Shown piece after piece: positions 22,939 to 32,189 of a stretch of 64,000 nt of DNA (the first letter of the stretch is position 1; the number at the start of each line of letters is the position of its first letter). The notes under the pieces are model-generated. The model worked only from the letters and a program-made list of their open reading frames with translations. It was not told where the DNA came from and searched no databases. The position numbers and the translations under genes were made by a program. Location of the stretch: the NCBI GenBank assembly GCA_029392475.1, contig CP113940.1, positions 744,001 to 808,000 on the forward strand. Direction: 5' to 3'. Origin of the DNA: Streptococcaceae bacterium ESL0687. GTDB taxonomy: Bacteria > Bacillota > Bacilli > Lactobacillales > Streptococcaceae.

Positions 22939-24813
22939 TTAGGCCTTACTGCTTAGGTATTCATAGCGGTCATATTTTTCAAGCAGGCTGTCATTGGCCT
23001 CGTCTAATTCCTTTTGCAGGACTGAAAGCTTACCAAAGTCACTCCCATTTTCATTCATCTCAGTTTCGATCTCAGAAATTCTCTCTTCTAGGGCCATAAT
23101 CTCATCTTCAATGGTTGCCCATTCTTTTTGCTCAAAATAAGACAGACGTTCCTTCTTATCTTTGACCTTAACAGTCTTTTCAGAAGAAGTTTCTTCAGCT
23201 TTTTCAAGAGGTTTTTCTTCCTTATTCAGGAGGTAGGTTGAATAGTTACCATGGTACTTGTTAATCGTTCCTTGGTCAAAAATTAACAGTTGCGATGCCA
23301 CCTTGTCTAGAAAATAGCGGTCATGACTTACTGTGATAACAGCTCCTGGGAAGGTGGCCAAAAAGTCCTCTAGGACAGTCAGAGTTGCAATATCCAGGTC
23401 ATTTGTCGGCTCGTCTAGAAGAAGAACATTTGGCTGCTCTAAAAGAATCTTCAGAAGGTACAGGCGTTTTTTCTCTCCACCTGAGAGTTTTGAGATAAGA
23501 GTTCCGTGGGTTGAACGAGGGAAGAGGAACTGCTCAAGCAGGTTAACAACTGAGGTCATCTCTCCAGTTTTATTAGTTGAAGCTGCTGCTACCTCTTCCA
23601 GGAAGTTGATTACTCGTTTTGATTCATCAAGACCTCTGATATTTTGCGAGAAGTAGCCAATTTTTACGGTCTCTCCAATATCTAAAATACCCGAATCAAG
23701 CTCTAGATCTCCGTTAATAATATTTAAAAGAGTTGATTTCCCTGATCCATTGTCCCCAATAATCCCAATTCGACTATCAGCCTGAAGTAAAAGGTCAAAG
23801 TCAGAGAAAATCTTTTTATCCGGATAAGAAAAGGCAGCCTCTTCAAGCTTAACGACCTTTTTACCCAAGCGGGTTGTAGCCAGATTGATTTCCAGATTTT
23901 CAGAATCATCAGTGGTCATACTGTCCTTTAGACTTTCAAAACGGTCAATCCTAGCTTGCTGCTTGGTTGCCCGGGCCTGAGGACTCTTTCTAATCCAGGT
24001 TAATTCCTGCTTGAAAAGCTGGCGCTTTTTATGCTGCTGACTAGCTTCTGCTTCTTCTCGTTCTGCCTTTTGGGTCAGATAGTCCTGATAATTACCTTGG
24101 TATTCAATGACTCCACCACGGTCTAATTCAAAGATACGGCTGGCCACATTATCCAAGAAATAACGGTCGTGGGTGATAAATAGGACAGCCCTTTTAAGGT
24201 TGGTCAGGTAATTTTGTAGCCAGGCGATTGTTTCCACATCCAGGTGGTTGGTCGGCTCGTCTAGTAATAATAAATCACTTGGATTTACTAGAACTTGGGC
24301 CAATTGTACCCTTCTTTTTTGTCCCCCAGAAAGGCTTGAAATTTTCTTAGAGGTATCTGTGATATCTAGTTTTGAAAGGACGGTTTTGACCTCTTGTTCA
24401 ATGCTCCAGGCATTATTTGAAGAGACTGCTTCCTCCCTTTTAGACAGCTGCATCTGAAGGTCTTCATTCATTGGATCCTCAGTCAGATTATCCAGAGCCT
24501 GCTCGTAGGCCTTGATGATGGCCATTTGAGGAAGCGTTTCGTCAAGGACGGCATCTAAGATTGTATCATCTTCCTTGAAATCAGGCTCCTGGGTCAAATA
24601 GGTAATTCGGTAGTCATGAGGGTGAACAAAGGGATTAGTATCCCCGTCAAAACCAGAAACTCCTGAGATTACATTTAAAAGCGTAGTCTTACCAGTTCCG
24701 TTGACTCCGATAAGTCCAATTTTATCATAATCATGGATGATAAAAGATAGGTCTGAAAAAACCGTCTTATCTCCAACTGATTTGGTTAGTCCTTCAACAC
24801 GAAAGTCACTCAT
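22939..24813 (-). CDS. ABC-F family ATPase, Uup/YfmR-like
   Basis: A 624-residue cytosolic protein with two ATP-binding domains in tandem and no membrane segment. Walker A motifs are GVNGTGKTT and GDNGSGKST; signatures are LSGGQKRR and LSGGEKKR; Walker B motifs are LLLDEPTNHLD and LLLDEPTNDLD. A linker with KRQLFKQELTWIRKSPQAR lies between, and the C-terminal coiled coil (about residues 545-624) is the Uup-type domain. ABC-F proteins act on the ribosome; the Uup/YfmR group relieves stalled peptides. The gene overlaps the end of cca by eight bases. Confidence 0.9.
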   Translation of the reverse strand: MSDFRVEGLTKSVGDKTVFSDLSFIIHDYDKIGLIGVNGTGKTTLLNVISGVSGFDGDTNPFVHPHDYRITYLTQEPDFKEDDTILDAVLDETLPQMAIIKAYEQALDNLTEDPMNEDLQMQLSKREEAVSSNNAWSIEQEVKTVLSKLDITDTSKKISSLSGGQKRRVQLAQVLVNPSDLLLLDEPTNHLDVETIAWLQNYLTNLKRAVLFITHDRYFLDNVASRIFELDRGGVIEYQGNYQDYLTQKAEREEAEASQQHKKRQLFKQELTWIRKSPQARATKQQARIDRFESLKDSMTTDDSENLEINLATTRLGKKVVKLEEAAFSYPDKKIFSDFDLLLQADSRIGIIGDNGSGKSTLLNIINGDLELDSGILDIGETVKIGYFSQNIRGLDESKRVINFLEEVAAASTNKTGEMTSVVNLLEQFLFPRSTHGTLISKLSGGEKKRLYLLKILLEQPNVLLLDEPTNDLDIATLTVLEDFLATFPGAVITVSHDRYFLDKVASQLLIFDQGTINKYHGNYSTYLLNKEEKPLEKAEETSSEKTVKVKDKKERLSYFEQKEWATIEDEIMALEERISEIETEMNENGSDFGKLSVLQKELDEANDSLLEKYDRYEYLSSKA

Positions 24814-26029
24814 ATATTTCTTCTTTCATTTCTTCTCTGAGGTAGTCTAAAATAATGGATTGATCATTTTCCAAATCACCGTCCACTACCAACTCCTCAA
24901 TTTTACTAATTAATTGGCCAATCCAAACTCCAGGCTTACGATTGAAATTCTTCATTAAAATTTGACCATTAATATCAAGTTCTGCTTTAGATTTGATGGG
25001 AAGAAGTTCATCTAGTTGGTTAAGATGGATTGGATTAACCTCCAACCCTTCTGCCAAAAAGAGCTCCTCAGCCAACTTAAGTGACCTGTATCCTAGTTGA
25101 TAAAGATCTCTTCTACCCCAAGTTCTTAGGCTACCAATTCTGTAAGCCTTACAGATGTCCGTAACCCTTTTAATAAAATCATTTGACACATTCCACTTCT
25201 TCAGGAAACATTTACAATCATCTACTTGTAGGTTTAAAAGCAGATAAGCCCAGGCTTGTTCAGATTCTGAAAAGAGGAAAGCATCATCTTTAATCTTTAC
25301 AAGAACTTTCTCTAAATCTGTTTCAGATCCAACCATCCCTGGCAGGTAGTTATTTACTCCTGACCTAAGGAGATTTGAAAGCCCCTTACGCCAGAAGTCT
25401 GCCATTAAAAGCTTATCAAGCTCAATAAAACTTCGTTCAATCGATATTTTCTCAAGAAGGGGAGCATGAGTCTGCATGGCAAAAAAAGTTTTCTCTTCAA
25501 TGTCAAAGTTAAGACTTGCGGTAAAACGAAGGGCCCTCATAATTCTTAGGGCATCTTCATTAAAGCGCTCATCAGCAATACCAACAGCTCTAATTAATCT
25601 ATTTTCAAGATCCGAAAGACCAGAAAAACGGTCAATAATTACCCCATCCTCAGCAAGGGCAAAGGCATTGATAGTAAAATCTCGCCTTAGAAGATCCTCA
25701 TCTAAATTACGGACAAAGGTTACGCCGCTCGGACGCCTATAGTCAACATAAACGTCTTCTGTCCTAAAGGTTGTAATCTCATACTGGCCTTCTTCAGCCA
25801 GAACAAGAACTGTCCCATGCTCGATACCAATATCGACAGTCTTTTCAAAAATTTGTTTAACCTCTTCAGGATAGGCACTGGTCGCAATATCAACATCATG
25901 GATATCCCTACTTAAGAGGACATCACGGACACTTCCACCCACGAAATATGCTTCATAACCTGAAGATTTTAACTTATCGATTATAGGTAAAGCCTGCTGA
26001 AATTCAACAGGCATGTTTTTTAATTTCAT
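24806..26029 (-). CDS. cca: CCA-adding tRNA nucleotidyltransferase
   Basis: A 407-residue class II nucleotidyltransferase that adds CCA to tRNA 3' ends. It shows [13 protein letters not shown] with [10 protein letters not shown] (the two catalytic Asp), the base-recognition block [10 protein letters not shown] and RIMRALRF, and the helical body and tail typical of Firmicutes enzymes. The ATG at 26029 overlaps the dapB stop (ATGA), so the genes are translationally coupled. Confidence 0.95.
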   Translation of the reverse strand: MKLKNMPVEFQQALPIIDKLKSSGYEAYFVGGSVRDVLLSRDIHDVDIATSAYPEEVKQIFEKTVDIGIEHGTVLVLAEEGQYEITTFRTEDVYVDYRRPSGVTFVRNLDEDLLRRDFTINAFALAEDGVIIDRFSGLSDLENRLIRAVGIADERFNEDALRIMRALRFTASLNFDIEEKTFFAMQTHAPLLEKISIERSFIELDKLLMADFWRKGLSNLLRSGVNNYLPGMVGSETDLEKVLVKIKDDAFLFSESEQAWAYLLLNLQVDDCKCFLKKWNVSNDFIKRVTDICKAYRIGSLRTWGRRDLYQLGYRSLKLAEELFLAEGLEVNPIHLNQLDELLPIKSKAELDINGQILMKNFNRKPGVWIGQLISKIEELVVDGDLENDQSIILDYLREEMKEEIYE

Positions 26030-26790
26030 AATAAATGTTCCAACCCATATACTAACTGATCTAATTTTGTTACTTTTTTTATTCCTAGTTTAACGCCACC
26101 CATAAATGATTCACGGTCATAAGAATCATGGCGAATTGTTAAGCCTTCACCTGGGGCACCAAAAATTACCTCCTGGTGGGCAATGAGACCTGGAAGACGC
26201 ACGCTGTGGATTCTAAAACCTGAATACTCAGCCCCTCTAGCACCAGGTAAACTTTCTTCTTCTCCTTGTGCCCCTTGCTTTTTAAATTTACGATTTTCTT
26301 CAATCAATTCAGCTGTCTTAATGGCTGTTCCACTAGGAGCATCCATTTTTTTATCATGATGAAGTTCAATTATCTCAAGGTCTGGGAAGTATTTTGAAGC
26401 CTTGGCAGCAAATTCCATCATTAAAATGGCCCCAACCGCAAAGTTAGGCGCAATTAAGCCACCAACTTTTTTCTCAAGGGATAAATCCTTTAGAAATTTA
26501 ATATCTTCTTCAGAAAATCCAGTAGTTCCAACAACTGGTGAAAAACCTTGTTCAATGGCAAATTTTGTATTGTCAAAAACAACCTTTGGCGTTGTAAAAT
26601 CAACCCAAACATCTGCATCAAAGCCAATCAAATCTTCCTTCTTGGTAAAGACAGGAATCCCGTCTACTTGTTTTTCTTCAGCAAAGGGATCAACAAAAGC
26701 GGCTAGTTCAAGTTCTGGATCAGCCTTTACCATGTTTACAGCTGTTGAACCCATCTTTCCTTTGTAACCTGCGATAATTACTTTAATCAT
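26026..26790 (-). CDS. dapB: 4-hydroxy-tetrahydrodipicolinate reductase
   Basis: A 254-residue enzyme of the lysine/diaminopimelate pathway. The Rossmann motif [14 protein letters not shown], the GTTGFS loop and the catalytic [15 protein letters not shown] are all present. The reaction is NAD(P)H-dependent reduction of 4-hydroxy-tetrahydrodipicolinate, feeding cell-wall synthesis. AAGGAG precedes the ATG; cca overlaps by four bases. Confidence 0.96.
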   Translation of the reverse strand: MIKVIIAGYKGKMGSTAVNMVKADPELELAAFVDPFAEEKQVDGIPVFTKKEDLIGFDADVWVDFTTPKVVFDNTKFAIEQGFSPVVGTTGFSEEDIKFLKDLSLEKKVGGLIAPNFAVGAILMMEFAAKASKYFPDLEIIELHHDKKMDAPSGTAIKTAELIEENRKFKKQGAQGEEESLPGARGAEYSGFRIHSVRLPGLIAHQEVIFGAPGEGLTIRHDSYDRESFMGGVKLGIKKVTKLDQLVYGLEHLL

Positions 26791-26799
26791 AAAAACTCC

Positions 26800-27648
26800 T
26801 TATTTTATAACTGGTGAAATAGCAAGAACAATAGCATTTTCTCCTAAGTGAGTACCTATTATAGCTCCAATCGTTGCAATTGAAATATTTTCAAGTCCTT
26901 CTTCTTCCAAAGACTGGACAAAACTTTCAGCCAATTTACGGGCATTCGAATGGATAACAAAGACCTTGTAGTCTTCTTCTTGGCTAGCTTCCTTGACAAT
27001 TGAAACTAATTTTTTATGGGCTTTTTTGCTTGAACGAACCTTATCATAAACAACAATCTCTCCCTCACGGTTAAATTCGAGAATGGGCTTAATTGATAGT
27101 AGGGTTCCAACAATGGCTGCTCCATTTGACAAGCGTCCGCCCTTAACTAGATGCTTTAAGTCCTCAACAAGAATATAGGCCCTTGTTTTTTCAATAACGT
27201 ATTCAATTTTTTGACTAATTTCTTCAAAAGACTGACCCTCGGCAGCTAATTTTAAGGCTACCTCAACCATATATCCTAGCGGAGCGCTAGTAATTAGGGT
27301 ATCAAAAAACTTAACCGTCAAATTCGGAAATTCACTCTGAAGGTAAAATGAATTTTGATAAAAACCTGAAATACCTTTAGACAGGAAGAGTCCGATTACA
27401 TGAGTATAACCTTCTTTTTCAAGATTAGCTAAAAGCTCTTCAAGTTCAGCGATGCTAGGCTGAGAAGTTTTAGGTAATTCAGCTGTTTCAGACATTTTTT
27501 TATAAAAGTCTTCATTAGATAAATTTTTCCCTTCAAAGTATGTTTCACCATCAATAACAATGGGAATATCTAAGGTGAAAAGATTTTCCTTATTCTTATA
27601 TTCATCTTCTAAAAATGCTGATGAATCTGTGATTACTGCAATCTTCAT
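26800..27648 (-). CDS. DegV family fatty-acid-binding protein
   Basis: A 282-residue DegV/FakB-type protein with ITDSSAFL, PIVIDGETYFEGKNLS, the TSQPS lipid-binding loop near residue 80, EDLKHLVKGGRLSN and KPILEF. FakB proteins hold an acyl chain for the FakA kinase; which lipid this one binds is not evident. It sits between the DUF1149 gene and dapB, the typical streptococcal order. Confidence 0.88.
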   Translation of the reverse strand: MKIAVITDSSAFLEDEYKNKENLFTLDIPIVIDGETYFEGKNLSNEDFYKKMSETAELPKTSQPSIAELEELLANLEKEGYTHVIGLFLSKGISGFYQNSFYLQSEFPNLTVKFFDTLITSAPLGYMVEVALKLAAEGQSFEEISQKIEYVIEKTRAYILVEDLKHLVKGGRLSNGAAIVGTLLSIKPILEFNREGEIVVYDKVRSSKKAHKKLVSIVKEASQEEDYKVFVIHSNARKLAESFVQSLEEEGLENISIATIGAIIGTHLGENAIVLAISPVIK

Positions 27649-27681
27649 ATATCCTCTGTTTTTCTATACAACACAACTAAT

Positions 27682-28062
27682 TTAGAATTGTAAATTTACT
27701 CCAGGTTCATCCAAAGCAACTTCACTTACTTCCATCGTAAGGCGTCTTACCATATCTAAAAGAGGCTGTGCAATTTCTTCCATATCTTCCTGTGACAACT
27801 CACTTTGCTCAACAACCTTTTTATTTTTCAAAACATTGTTTTGCATGATGTATCCACTAACAATGAAACTTTCAAGTACTATTACAAATTCAACACTTGC
27901 ATTTAAAACAGTATCAGCTTCACTTTGATCTGGAACATCTTCTATTAATTGAATTTGAATGTGAACCCGAGTTTCAGGTGTTCCATTTTCTTCCTCATAG
28001 GCTAAATTTCTTGCATTATAGTTAAAACCTTGTACAAATTCCTTATCGCGAATTATTTCCAT
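27682..28062 (-). CDS. DUF1149 family protein
   Basis: A 126-residue acidic protein starting MEIIRDKEFVQGFNYNARN and ending with EVALDEPGVNLQF, both typical of DUF1149, a family of Lactobacillales related in fold to SecB-like chaperones. Function is not established. It has AGGAGAAAATGAA before the ATG and begins the DUF1149-degV-dapB-cca-ABC-F transcript, with a promoter at 28152-28180. Confidence 0.85.
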   Translation of the reverse strand: MEIIRDKEFVQGFNYNARNLAYEEENGTPETRVHIQIQLIEDVPDQSEADTVLNASVEFVIVLESFIVSGYIMQNNVLKNKKVVEQSELSQEDMEEIAQPLLDMVRRLTMEVSEVALDEPGVNLQF

Positions 28063-28151
28063 TTCATTTTCTCCTAATATTAATCAGCTTATAAACTACT
28101 AGTAAGCCTTAAGCTAGCCTAAATGTTTAACCTTTTTGAATTTACCGTACT

Positions 28152-28180
28152 ATTCTATCATAATCCTGATTTTATTTCAG
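28152..28180 (-). promoter_or_regulatory. Promoter of the DUF1149-degV-dapB-cca-ABC-F genes
   Basis: CTGAAA (28175-28180), a 17-base spacer and an extended -10 TGATAGAAT (hexamer at 28152-28157) on the minus strand; the -35 lies inside the end of trmD. Confidence 0.5.
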
Positions 28181-28877
28181 CGAGCATCTTCTTTTCTTCA
28201 TTAGAAAGCTCATAGGTCTCCAGTAAATCAGGTCGCCTTTCAAGAGTTTTTTTAAGGCTTTCCTTAAGACGCCACTTGCGAATGTTTTCATGGTGACCAC
28301 TCATTAGAACTTCTGGCACCTTCATCCCCCGGAAGTCTTCTGGACGGGTATACTGGGGATGCTCTAAAAGACCACTTGAAAAGCTATCATCCTCGTGGCT
28401 AGCAGCCTTACCTAGAACATCTGGAATCAAACGGACTGTTGCGTCAATGATGACGCTTGTTGCCATTTCTCCTCCTGTAAGGACATAGTCGCCAAGACTA
28501 ATTTCATCAGTAACCAGAGTCTTGATTCTTTCATCATAGCCTTCATAGTGGCCGCAGATAAAGACCAAATGCTCCTCTTCGGATAATTCTTCAGCCAGTT
28601 TTTGGTCGAATTTTTTCCCTGCTGGATCGAGCAAAATCACGCGAGCATTTTCACGGGGAATCTTATCCATGGTGTCAAAGATTGGCTGGGGCATGAGAAG
28701 CATCCCCTGGCCGCCACCGTAGGGGTAGTCATCTACGTGCCTTTGGGTATTTGTCGCATTGTCGCGGAAATTATGAAAGTCAATCTCAACCTTGCCTGAC
28801 TTTTGGGCCCGACCCACGATTGAGTGGTCAAGACTTGAAAACATCTCCGGGAAAAGGGTTAAAATATCAATCTTCAT
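28158..28877 (-). CDS. trmD: tRNA (guanine-N1)-methyltransferase TrmD
   Basis: A 239-residue SPOUT methyltransferase that makes m1G37 in tRNA. It starts [13 protein letters not shown] and has [16 protein letters not shown], the SAM knot [12 protein letters not shown], and GDYVLTGGE. It starts one base after the rimM stop, so the pair is translationally coupled. No terminator is visible at its end; the promoter for the next gene overlaps it. Confidence 0.97.
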   Translation of the reverse strand: MKIDILTLFPEMFSSLDHSIVGRAQKSGKVEIDFHNFRDNATNTQRHVDDYPYGGGQGMLLMPQPIFDTMDKIPRENARVILLDPAGKKFDQKLAEELSEEEHLVFICGHYEGYDERIKTLVTDEISLGDYVLTGGEMATSVIIDATVRLIPDVLGKAASHEDDSFSSGLLEHPQYTRPEDFRGMKVPEVLMSGHHENIRKWRLKESLKKTLERRPDLLETYELSNEEKKMLAEIKSGL

Positions 28878-28878
28878 C

Positions 28879-29391
28879 TTAGTCGTCTAGTCCTTCTGGA
28901 ATTTCAACCTCCACTCGGTTGTTTTTAACGTCAACGTCAAGAACAACTGGTGGAATATAAGGGATTAACAGGTCTTTTTTCTTAGGGCGTTTGATAACCC
29001 AGACGTCATTTGCCCCAGGTGAGAGGATTTCAGAAACTGTTCCAAGTTTTTCATCACCTTCGTAGACGTCAAGGCCGATGATTTCATGGTAGTAAAATTC
29101 GCCGTCTTCAAGATCAGACAAATCTTCCTCAGAAACTTTTAAGACAAATCCCTTGTATTTCTCAACATCATTGATGTGATAAAGTCCTTCGAATTTTACG
29201 ATATCAAAGTTTTTTTGCTTACGGTGTGTTTTAACGGTAAGGTTTTTAATAAAGTTTCCTTTTTCATCAAAAAGTGCCAGCTCATTTCCCTTAGCAAAGC
29301 GCTCTTCTGGGAAGTCTGTAACACTTAAAATTCTTACCTCTCCTTGTAAACCTTGCGTGTTTACAATTGTTCCAACCTTATAATAATTCAT
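28879..29391 (-). CDS. rimM: Ribosome maturation factor RimM
   Basis: A 170-residue 30S assembly factor: N-terminal [20 protein letters not shown] and C-terminal PRC-barrel domain with [23 protein letters not shown] and LIPYIPPVV. It binds S19 and helps 16S rRNA maturation. TTGGAGAAAAA precedes the ATG. It is separated from rpsP-khpA by a terminator at 29510-29528, so it should have its own start of transcription in 29392-29509, where I see only weak promoter-like sequence. Confidence 0.95.
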   Translation of the reverse strand: MNYYKVGTIVNTQGLQGEVRILSVTDFPEERFAKGNELALFDEKGNFIKNLTVKTHRKQKNFDIVKFEGLYHINDVEKYKGFVLKVSEEDLSDLEDGEFYYHEIIGLDVYEGDEKLGTVSEILSPGANDVWVIKRPKKKDLLIPYIPPVVLDVDVKNNRVEVEIPEGLDD

Positions 29392-29509
29392 TTTTTCTCC
29401 AAGTCTTTTATCGATTAGATTCTTAAAAATCCATCTAAATCTTCTATTCTTTAGTTTAACATAATTTAATTGTGATGAGTAATGGGCAGTATTAAGATTA
29501 AAAAGAAAA

Positions 29510-29528
29510 ACACCTGTATTTACAGGTG
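29510..29528 (-). terminator. Terminator after khpA
   Basis: CACCTGTA and TACAGGTG form an 8-bp stem, followed on the minus strand by TTTTTCTTTTT. It separates rpsP-khpA from rimM-trmD. Confidence 0.8.
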
Positions 29529-29534
29529 CCCTTC

Positions 29535-29774
29535 TTACTGGTTAACCAGAAGTCGAATTTTTTTCCCATCAACGGGAACTGAATAAACAATCGTCCGAAT
29601 TGCTTGGATAATCCTACCCTGCTTTCCGATAATTCGACCCATGTCAGCCTCAGCAATATGCAGATGATATTCAAGAAATTCGTCTGCATCCACTAGTTCC
29701 AACCTGATTTCTTCTGGTTTAGATAGAAGAGGTGTAACAATCCTCAAAACAAGATTTTGAATGTCAGATTCCAT
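29535..29774 (-). CDS. khpA: KH-domain RNA-binding protein KhpA (YlqC)
   Basis: A 79-residue single KH domain with the GxxG loop in [15 protein letters not shown]. KhpA pairs with KhpB (EloR/Jag) to bind RNA and regulate cell elongation in streptococci and lactobacilli. It follows rpsP by 17 bases, the usual location, with AAAGGGGAAGGG before the ATG. Confidence 0.93.
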   Translation of the reverse strand: MESDIQNLVLRIVTPLLSKPEEIRLELVDADEFLEYHLHIAEADMGRIIGKQGRIIQAIRTIVYSVPVDGKKIRLLVNQ

Positions 29775-29791
29775 ACCCTTCCCCTTTTTTA

Positions 29792-30064
29792 CTATTTAGC
29801 TTGTTTAGACTCGTGGAATTTTTTCATAACTCCAGCTTTTGATAGGATGTTACGAACTGTATCAGAAGGTTGAGCTCCGTTACCAAGCCATTCAAGAATA
29901 CGTTCTTCTTTAAGAGTCACGTTGTTTTCTGAAAGAAGTGGGTTGTAAGTTCCAACTGTTTCGATGAAACGTCCATCACGTGGTGAGCGAGAGTCTGCTA
30001 CGTTAATACGGTAATAAGGTTTTTTCTTTGAACCCATACGAGTTAAACGGATTTTTACTGCCAT
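29792..30064 (-). CDS. rpsP: 30S ribosomal protein S16
   Basis: A 90-residue basic protein beginning [20 protein letters not shown] with [12 protein letters not shown] and GTYNP, all diagnostic for S16. It is the first gene of a short rpsP-khpA transcript with a strong promoter at 30104-30131. Confidence 0.97.
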   Translation of the reverse strand: MAVKIRLTRMGSKKKPYYRINVADSRSPRDGRFIETVGTYNPLLSENNVTLKEERILEWLGNGAQPSDTVRNILSKAGVMKKFHESKQAK

Positions 30065-30103
30065 TTTATATATTTCTCCTAATTAAATTATTTTACAAGG
30101 ACT

Positions 30104-30131
30104 AGTATATCATATTTTGAATACTTGTCAA
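30104..30131 (-). promoter_or_regulatory. Strong promoter of rpsP-khpA
   Basis: TTGACA (30126-30131), a 16-base spacer and TGA-TATACT (-10 at 30104-30109) on the minus strand; nearly identical in design to the infC promoter. Confidence 0.8.
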
Positions 30132-30134
30132 GGA

Positions 30135-30157
30135 CTGTCAAGAAAAAAACTTGACAG
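30135..30157. repeat. Perfect inverted repeat upstream of the rpsP promoter
   Basis: CTGTCAAG, A7, CTTGACAG: perfect 8-bp arms. The arms each contain a -35-like TTGACA, so on the minus strand TTGACAGTCCTTGACA puts two -35 hexamers 10 bases apart. It may be a regulatory site or simply duplicated promoter sequence. Confidence 0.5.
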
Positions 30158-30193
30158 ATATTTTTTTGATCATTAATCTTACTCCATCAGCTT

Positions 30194-30224
30194 AAAAACC
30201 CAGCCTTCAAGGGACTGGATTTTT
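30194..30224 (-). terminator. Terminator after nagB
   Basis: AAAACCCAG and CTGGATTTT flank GCC/GGG-type inner pairing around TTCAA; on the minus strand TTTTTAAG follows. It lies 5 bases after the nagB stop. Confidence 0.7.
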
Positions 30225-30228
30225 AAAT

Positions 30229-30930
30229 TTATAGTTTTGAAGCTGCTCCTTCATCAACAATTACATAAACCTCTGGATGACTTTGTAAAATACTTGCCGG
30301 AAGATTTTCTGTTAGTGGACCATGAACCATCGCAGTTACAGCGTTGGCCTTATTCTTGCCGTAAGCCATAAGGATAATGGCCTTTGACTGCATAATGCTT
30401 GCAATTCCCATTGATAAGGCCTGTCTTGGAACCTCATTTTCATGGACAAAAAAGCGGGCATTATCTGCAATTGTTTGATCTGTTAAATCAACCAGGCTAG
30501 TTGTTCCCTCAAAAGATGCTCCTGGTTCATTAAAACCAATATGACCATTTGACCCAATACCAAGAATCTGTAAGTCAATTGGGTTTTGGTCAATGATTTG
30601 ATTATAGTGATCTGCCTCTGCATCAAGGTCAGCTGCAAGTCCATCCGGTAGATAGTTCTTTTTAAAAGGTTTTTTATCAAAAAGATGTTCCTTCATGAAA
30701 TAGTCATAACTTTGGTCATTATCTTTTGGTAGACCTACATATTCATCAAGATTAATTGAGGTCATGTCCGTAAAATCAAGATCACTTGCTGTTAAATGCT
30801 TGTAAAACTCAATCGGTGTACTTCCTGTCGCAAGTCCCAAAGTTTTAATCCCGTCATCCATCTTTTCTGCAAGAATTTCGTAAGCTTTTAAACCACCCTC
30901 TACTGCATCTGTAACTTTGATAATTTTCAT
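30229..30930 (-). CDS. nagB: Glucosamine-6-phosphate deaminase
   Basis: A 233-residue enzyme converting glucosamine 6-phosphate to fructose 6-phosphate and ammonia. It shows [24 protein letters not shown] with the catalytic Asp, [14 protein letters not shown], and [11 protein letters not shown]. It is the short (about 234-residue) form usual in Firmicutes. I prefer the ATG at 30930, eight bases after GGGA, over the one at 30936, two bases after it. The NagR-type operator overlapping its promoter indicates induction by amino sugars. Confidence 0.93.
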   Translation of the reverse strand: MKIIKVTDAVEGGLKAYEILAEKMDDGIKTLGLATGSTPIEFYKHLTASDLDFTDMTSINLDEYVGLPKDNDQSYDYFMKEHLFDKKPFKKNYLPDGLAADLDAEADHYNQIIDQNPIDLQILGIGSNGHIGFNEPGASFEGTTSLVDLTDQTIADNARFFVHENEVPRQALSMGIASIMQSKAIILMAYGKNKANAVTAMVHGPLTENLPASILQSHPEVYVIVDEGAASKL

Positions 30931-30953
30931 TTTCATAATCCCATCTAATATTT

Positions 30954-30969
30954 ATTGGTATATACCAAT
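30954..30969. promoter_or_regulatory. NagR/YvoA-type operator (dre-like palindrome)
   Basis: ATTGGTATATACCAAT is a perfect 16-bp palindrome matching the ATTGGT...ACCAAT pattern of GntR-family NagR sites in Firmicutes. It begins at the nagB -10 hexamer and covers the expected start of transcription, a repressing position. Confidence 0.75.
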
Positions 30970-30996
30970 TATAGAATTTAATTTAATTTTAGTCAA
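30968..30996 (-). promoter_or_regulatory. Promoter of nagB
   Basis: TTGACT (30991-30996), a 17-base spacer and TATAAT (30968-30973) on the minus strand. Confidence 0.8.
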
Positions 30997-31011
30997 TTAT
31001 TTTTTTAAATT

Positions 31012-31020
31012 TGTTATAAT
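31012..31020 (+). promoter_or_regulatory. Extended -10 promoter of queA
   Basis: TGTTATAAT: TGn plus the consensus -10 hexamer, 55 bases before queA, divergent from the nagB promoter. Confidence 0.6.
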
Positions 31021-31042
31021 AACTCTTAGAAGAAATTGAAAC

Positions 31043-31067
31043 GGAGGATGCGGAATCTGTAATCCGC
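31043..31067 (+). promoter_or_regulatory. Distant ribosome binding site and hairpin before queA
   Basis: The only good ribosome binding site, GGAGG at 31043-31047, lies 28 bases before the queA ATG. Between them GCGGA (31050-31054) and TCCGC (31063-31067) can pair. If that hairpin forms, the effective spacing drops to about 10 bases. Confidence 0.4.
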
Positions 31068-31075
31068 TCATATAC

Positions 31076-32104
31076 ATGAATACAAATGACTTTGACTTTA
31101 ATCTCCCTGAAGAACTAATCGCACAAGTGCCTTTAGAAAATAGGAGTGAATCTCGCTTATTAGTTTTAGACCGTCAAAAACAGACCCAAGAGGATAAGCA
31201 CTTTTATGATATCGTTGATGAGTTAAATCCTGGAGATGCCCTAGTTATGAATAATACGAGGGTTCTTCCTGCCAGGCTCTTTGGTGTGAAACCTGACACT
31301 GGAGGTCACGCAGAACTCCTTTTACTTAAAAATATCGAAGGTGATATTTGGGAGACCCTAGCAAAACCAGCCAAACGTCTTAAAAAAGGAACAAAAATTT
31401 CATTTGGCGATGGTCGCTTGGTCGCTACTGTCCTTGATGAGTTAGAACACGGCGGAAGAATCGTTGAATTCTCCTATGATGGTATCTTTTTAGAAATCCT
31501 TGAAAGCCTGGGCGAAATGCCCTTGCCTCCTTATATCCATGAAAAACTAGAAGACCAAGACCGTTACCAGACAGTCTATGCCAAGGAAAACGGAAGTGCT
31601 GCAGCACCTACTGCAGGTCTTCACTTCACGCCAGAACTCCTTCAAAAAATTGAAGACAAGGGAGTTAAACTAGTCGAGGTGACCCTTCACGTGGGTCTTG
31701 GAACCTTTAGACCAGTCAATGTTGACTCAGTCGACGACCATGAAATGCATTCAGAGTTCTACTCCCTTTCAGAAGAAGCCGCAAAAACCCTTAATGAGGT
31801 CAAGGCCGCAGGTGGTCGCATTGTAGCTGTAGGAACAACTAGTATTAGGACTCTTGAGACTATTGGAAGCAAGTTTGATGGTCAAATCAAGGCTGACTCT
31901 GGTTGGACCAATATTTTCATCAAACCTGGTTATGAATTCAAGGTTGTTGATGCCTTTTCAACCAACTTCCATCTACCTAAATCAACTTTAGTTATGCTGA
32001 TTTCAGCCTTTGCTGGCCGTGATTTCGTAATGGATGCCTACAATCATGCAGTGGAAGAAAAATATCGCTTCTTCAGCTTTGGCGACGCCATGTTTATTAA
32101 ATAA
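31076..32104 (+). CDS. queA: S-adenosylmethionine:tRNA ribosyltransferase-isomerase QueA
   Basis: A 342-residue enzyme that transfers and isomerises the ribosyl group of SAM onto preQ1-modified tRNA, making epoxyqueuosine. It starts [17 protein letters not shown] and has [32 protein letters not shown] and [18 protein letters not shown]. The start is certain from family alignment although the ribosome binding site is unusually far away. It is a single gene transcribed toward the giant gene, with a terminator at 32117-32140. Confidence 0.96.
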   Translation: MNTNDFDFNLPEELIAQVPLENRSESRLLVLDRQKQTQEDKHFYDIVDELNPGDALVMNNTRVLPARLFGVKPDTGGHAELLLLKNIEGDIWETLAKPAKRLKKGTKISFGDGRLVATVLDELEHGGRIVEFSYDGIFLEILESLGEMPLPPYIHEKLEDQDRYQTVYAKENGSAAAPTAGLHFTPELLQKIEDKGVKLVEVTLHVGLGTFRPVNVDSVDDHEMHSEFYSLSEEAAKTLNEVKAAGGRIVAVGTTSIRTLETIGSKFDGQIKADSGWTNIFIKPGYEFKVVDAFSTNFHLPKSTLVMLISAFAGRDFVMDAYNHAVEEKYRFFSFGDAMFIK

Positions 32105-32116
32105 AGAAGGATAAAG

Positions 32117-32140
32117 AAAAGACCGATAAATCGGTCTTTT
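32117..32140 (+). terminator. Terminator of queA
   Basis: AAAAGACCGAT and ATCGGTCTTTT form an 11-bp stem with a short loop, followed by TT on the plus strand. Confidence 0.85.
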
Positions 32141-32153
32141 TTCATGTATATGT

Positions 32154-32179
32154 AAAAACCCTCCGAAAGGAGGGTTTTT
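32154..32179. terminator. Terminator of the giant repeat-protein gene
   Basis: AAAAACCCTCC, GAAA loop, GGAGGGTTTTT: an 11-bp stem with T runs on both strands, 10 bases after the giant gene's stop. It also backs up the queA terminator. Confidence 0.85.
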
Positions 32180-32189
32180 AATTTAAAAA

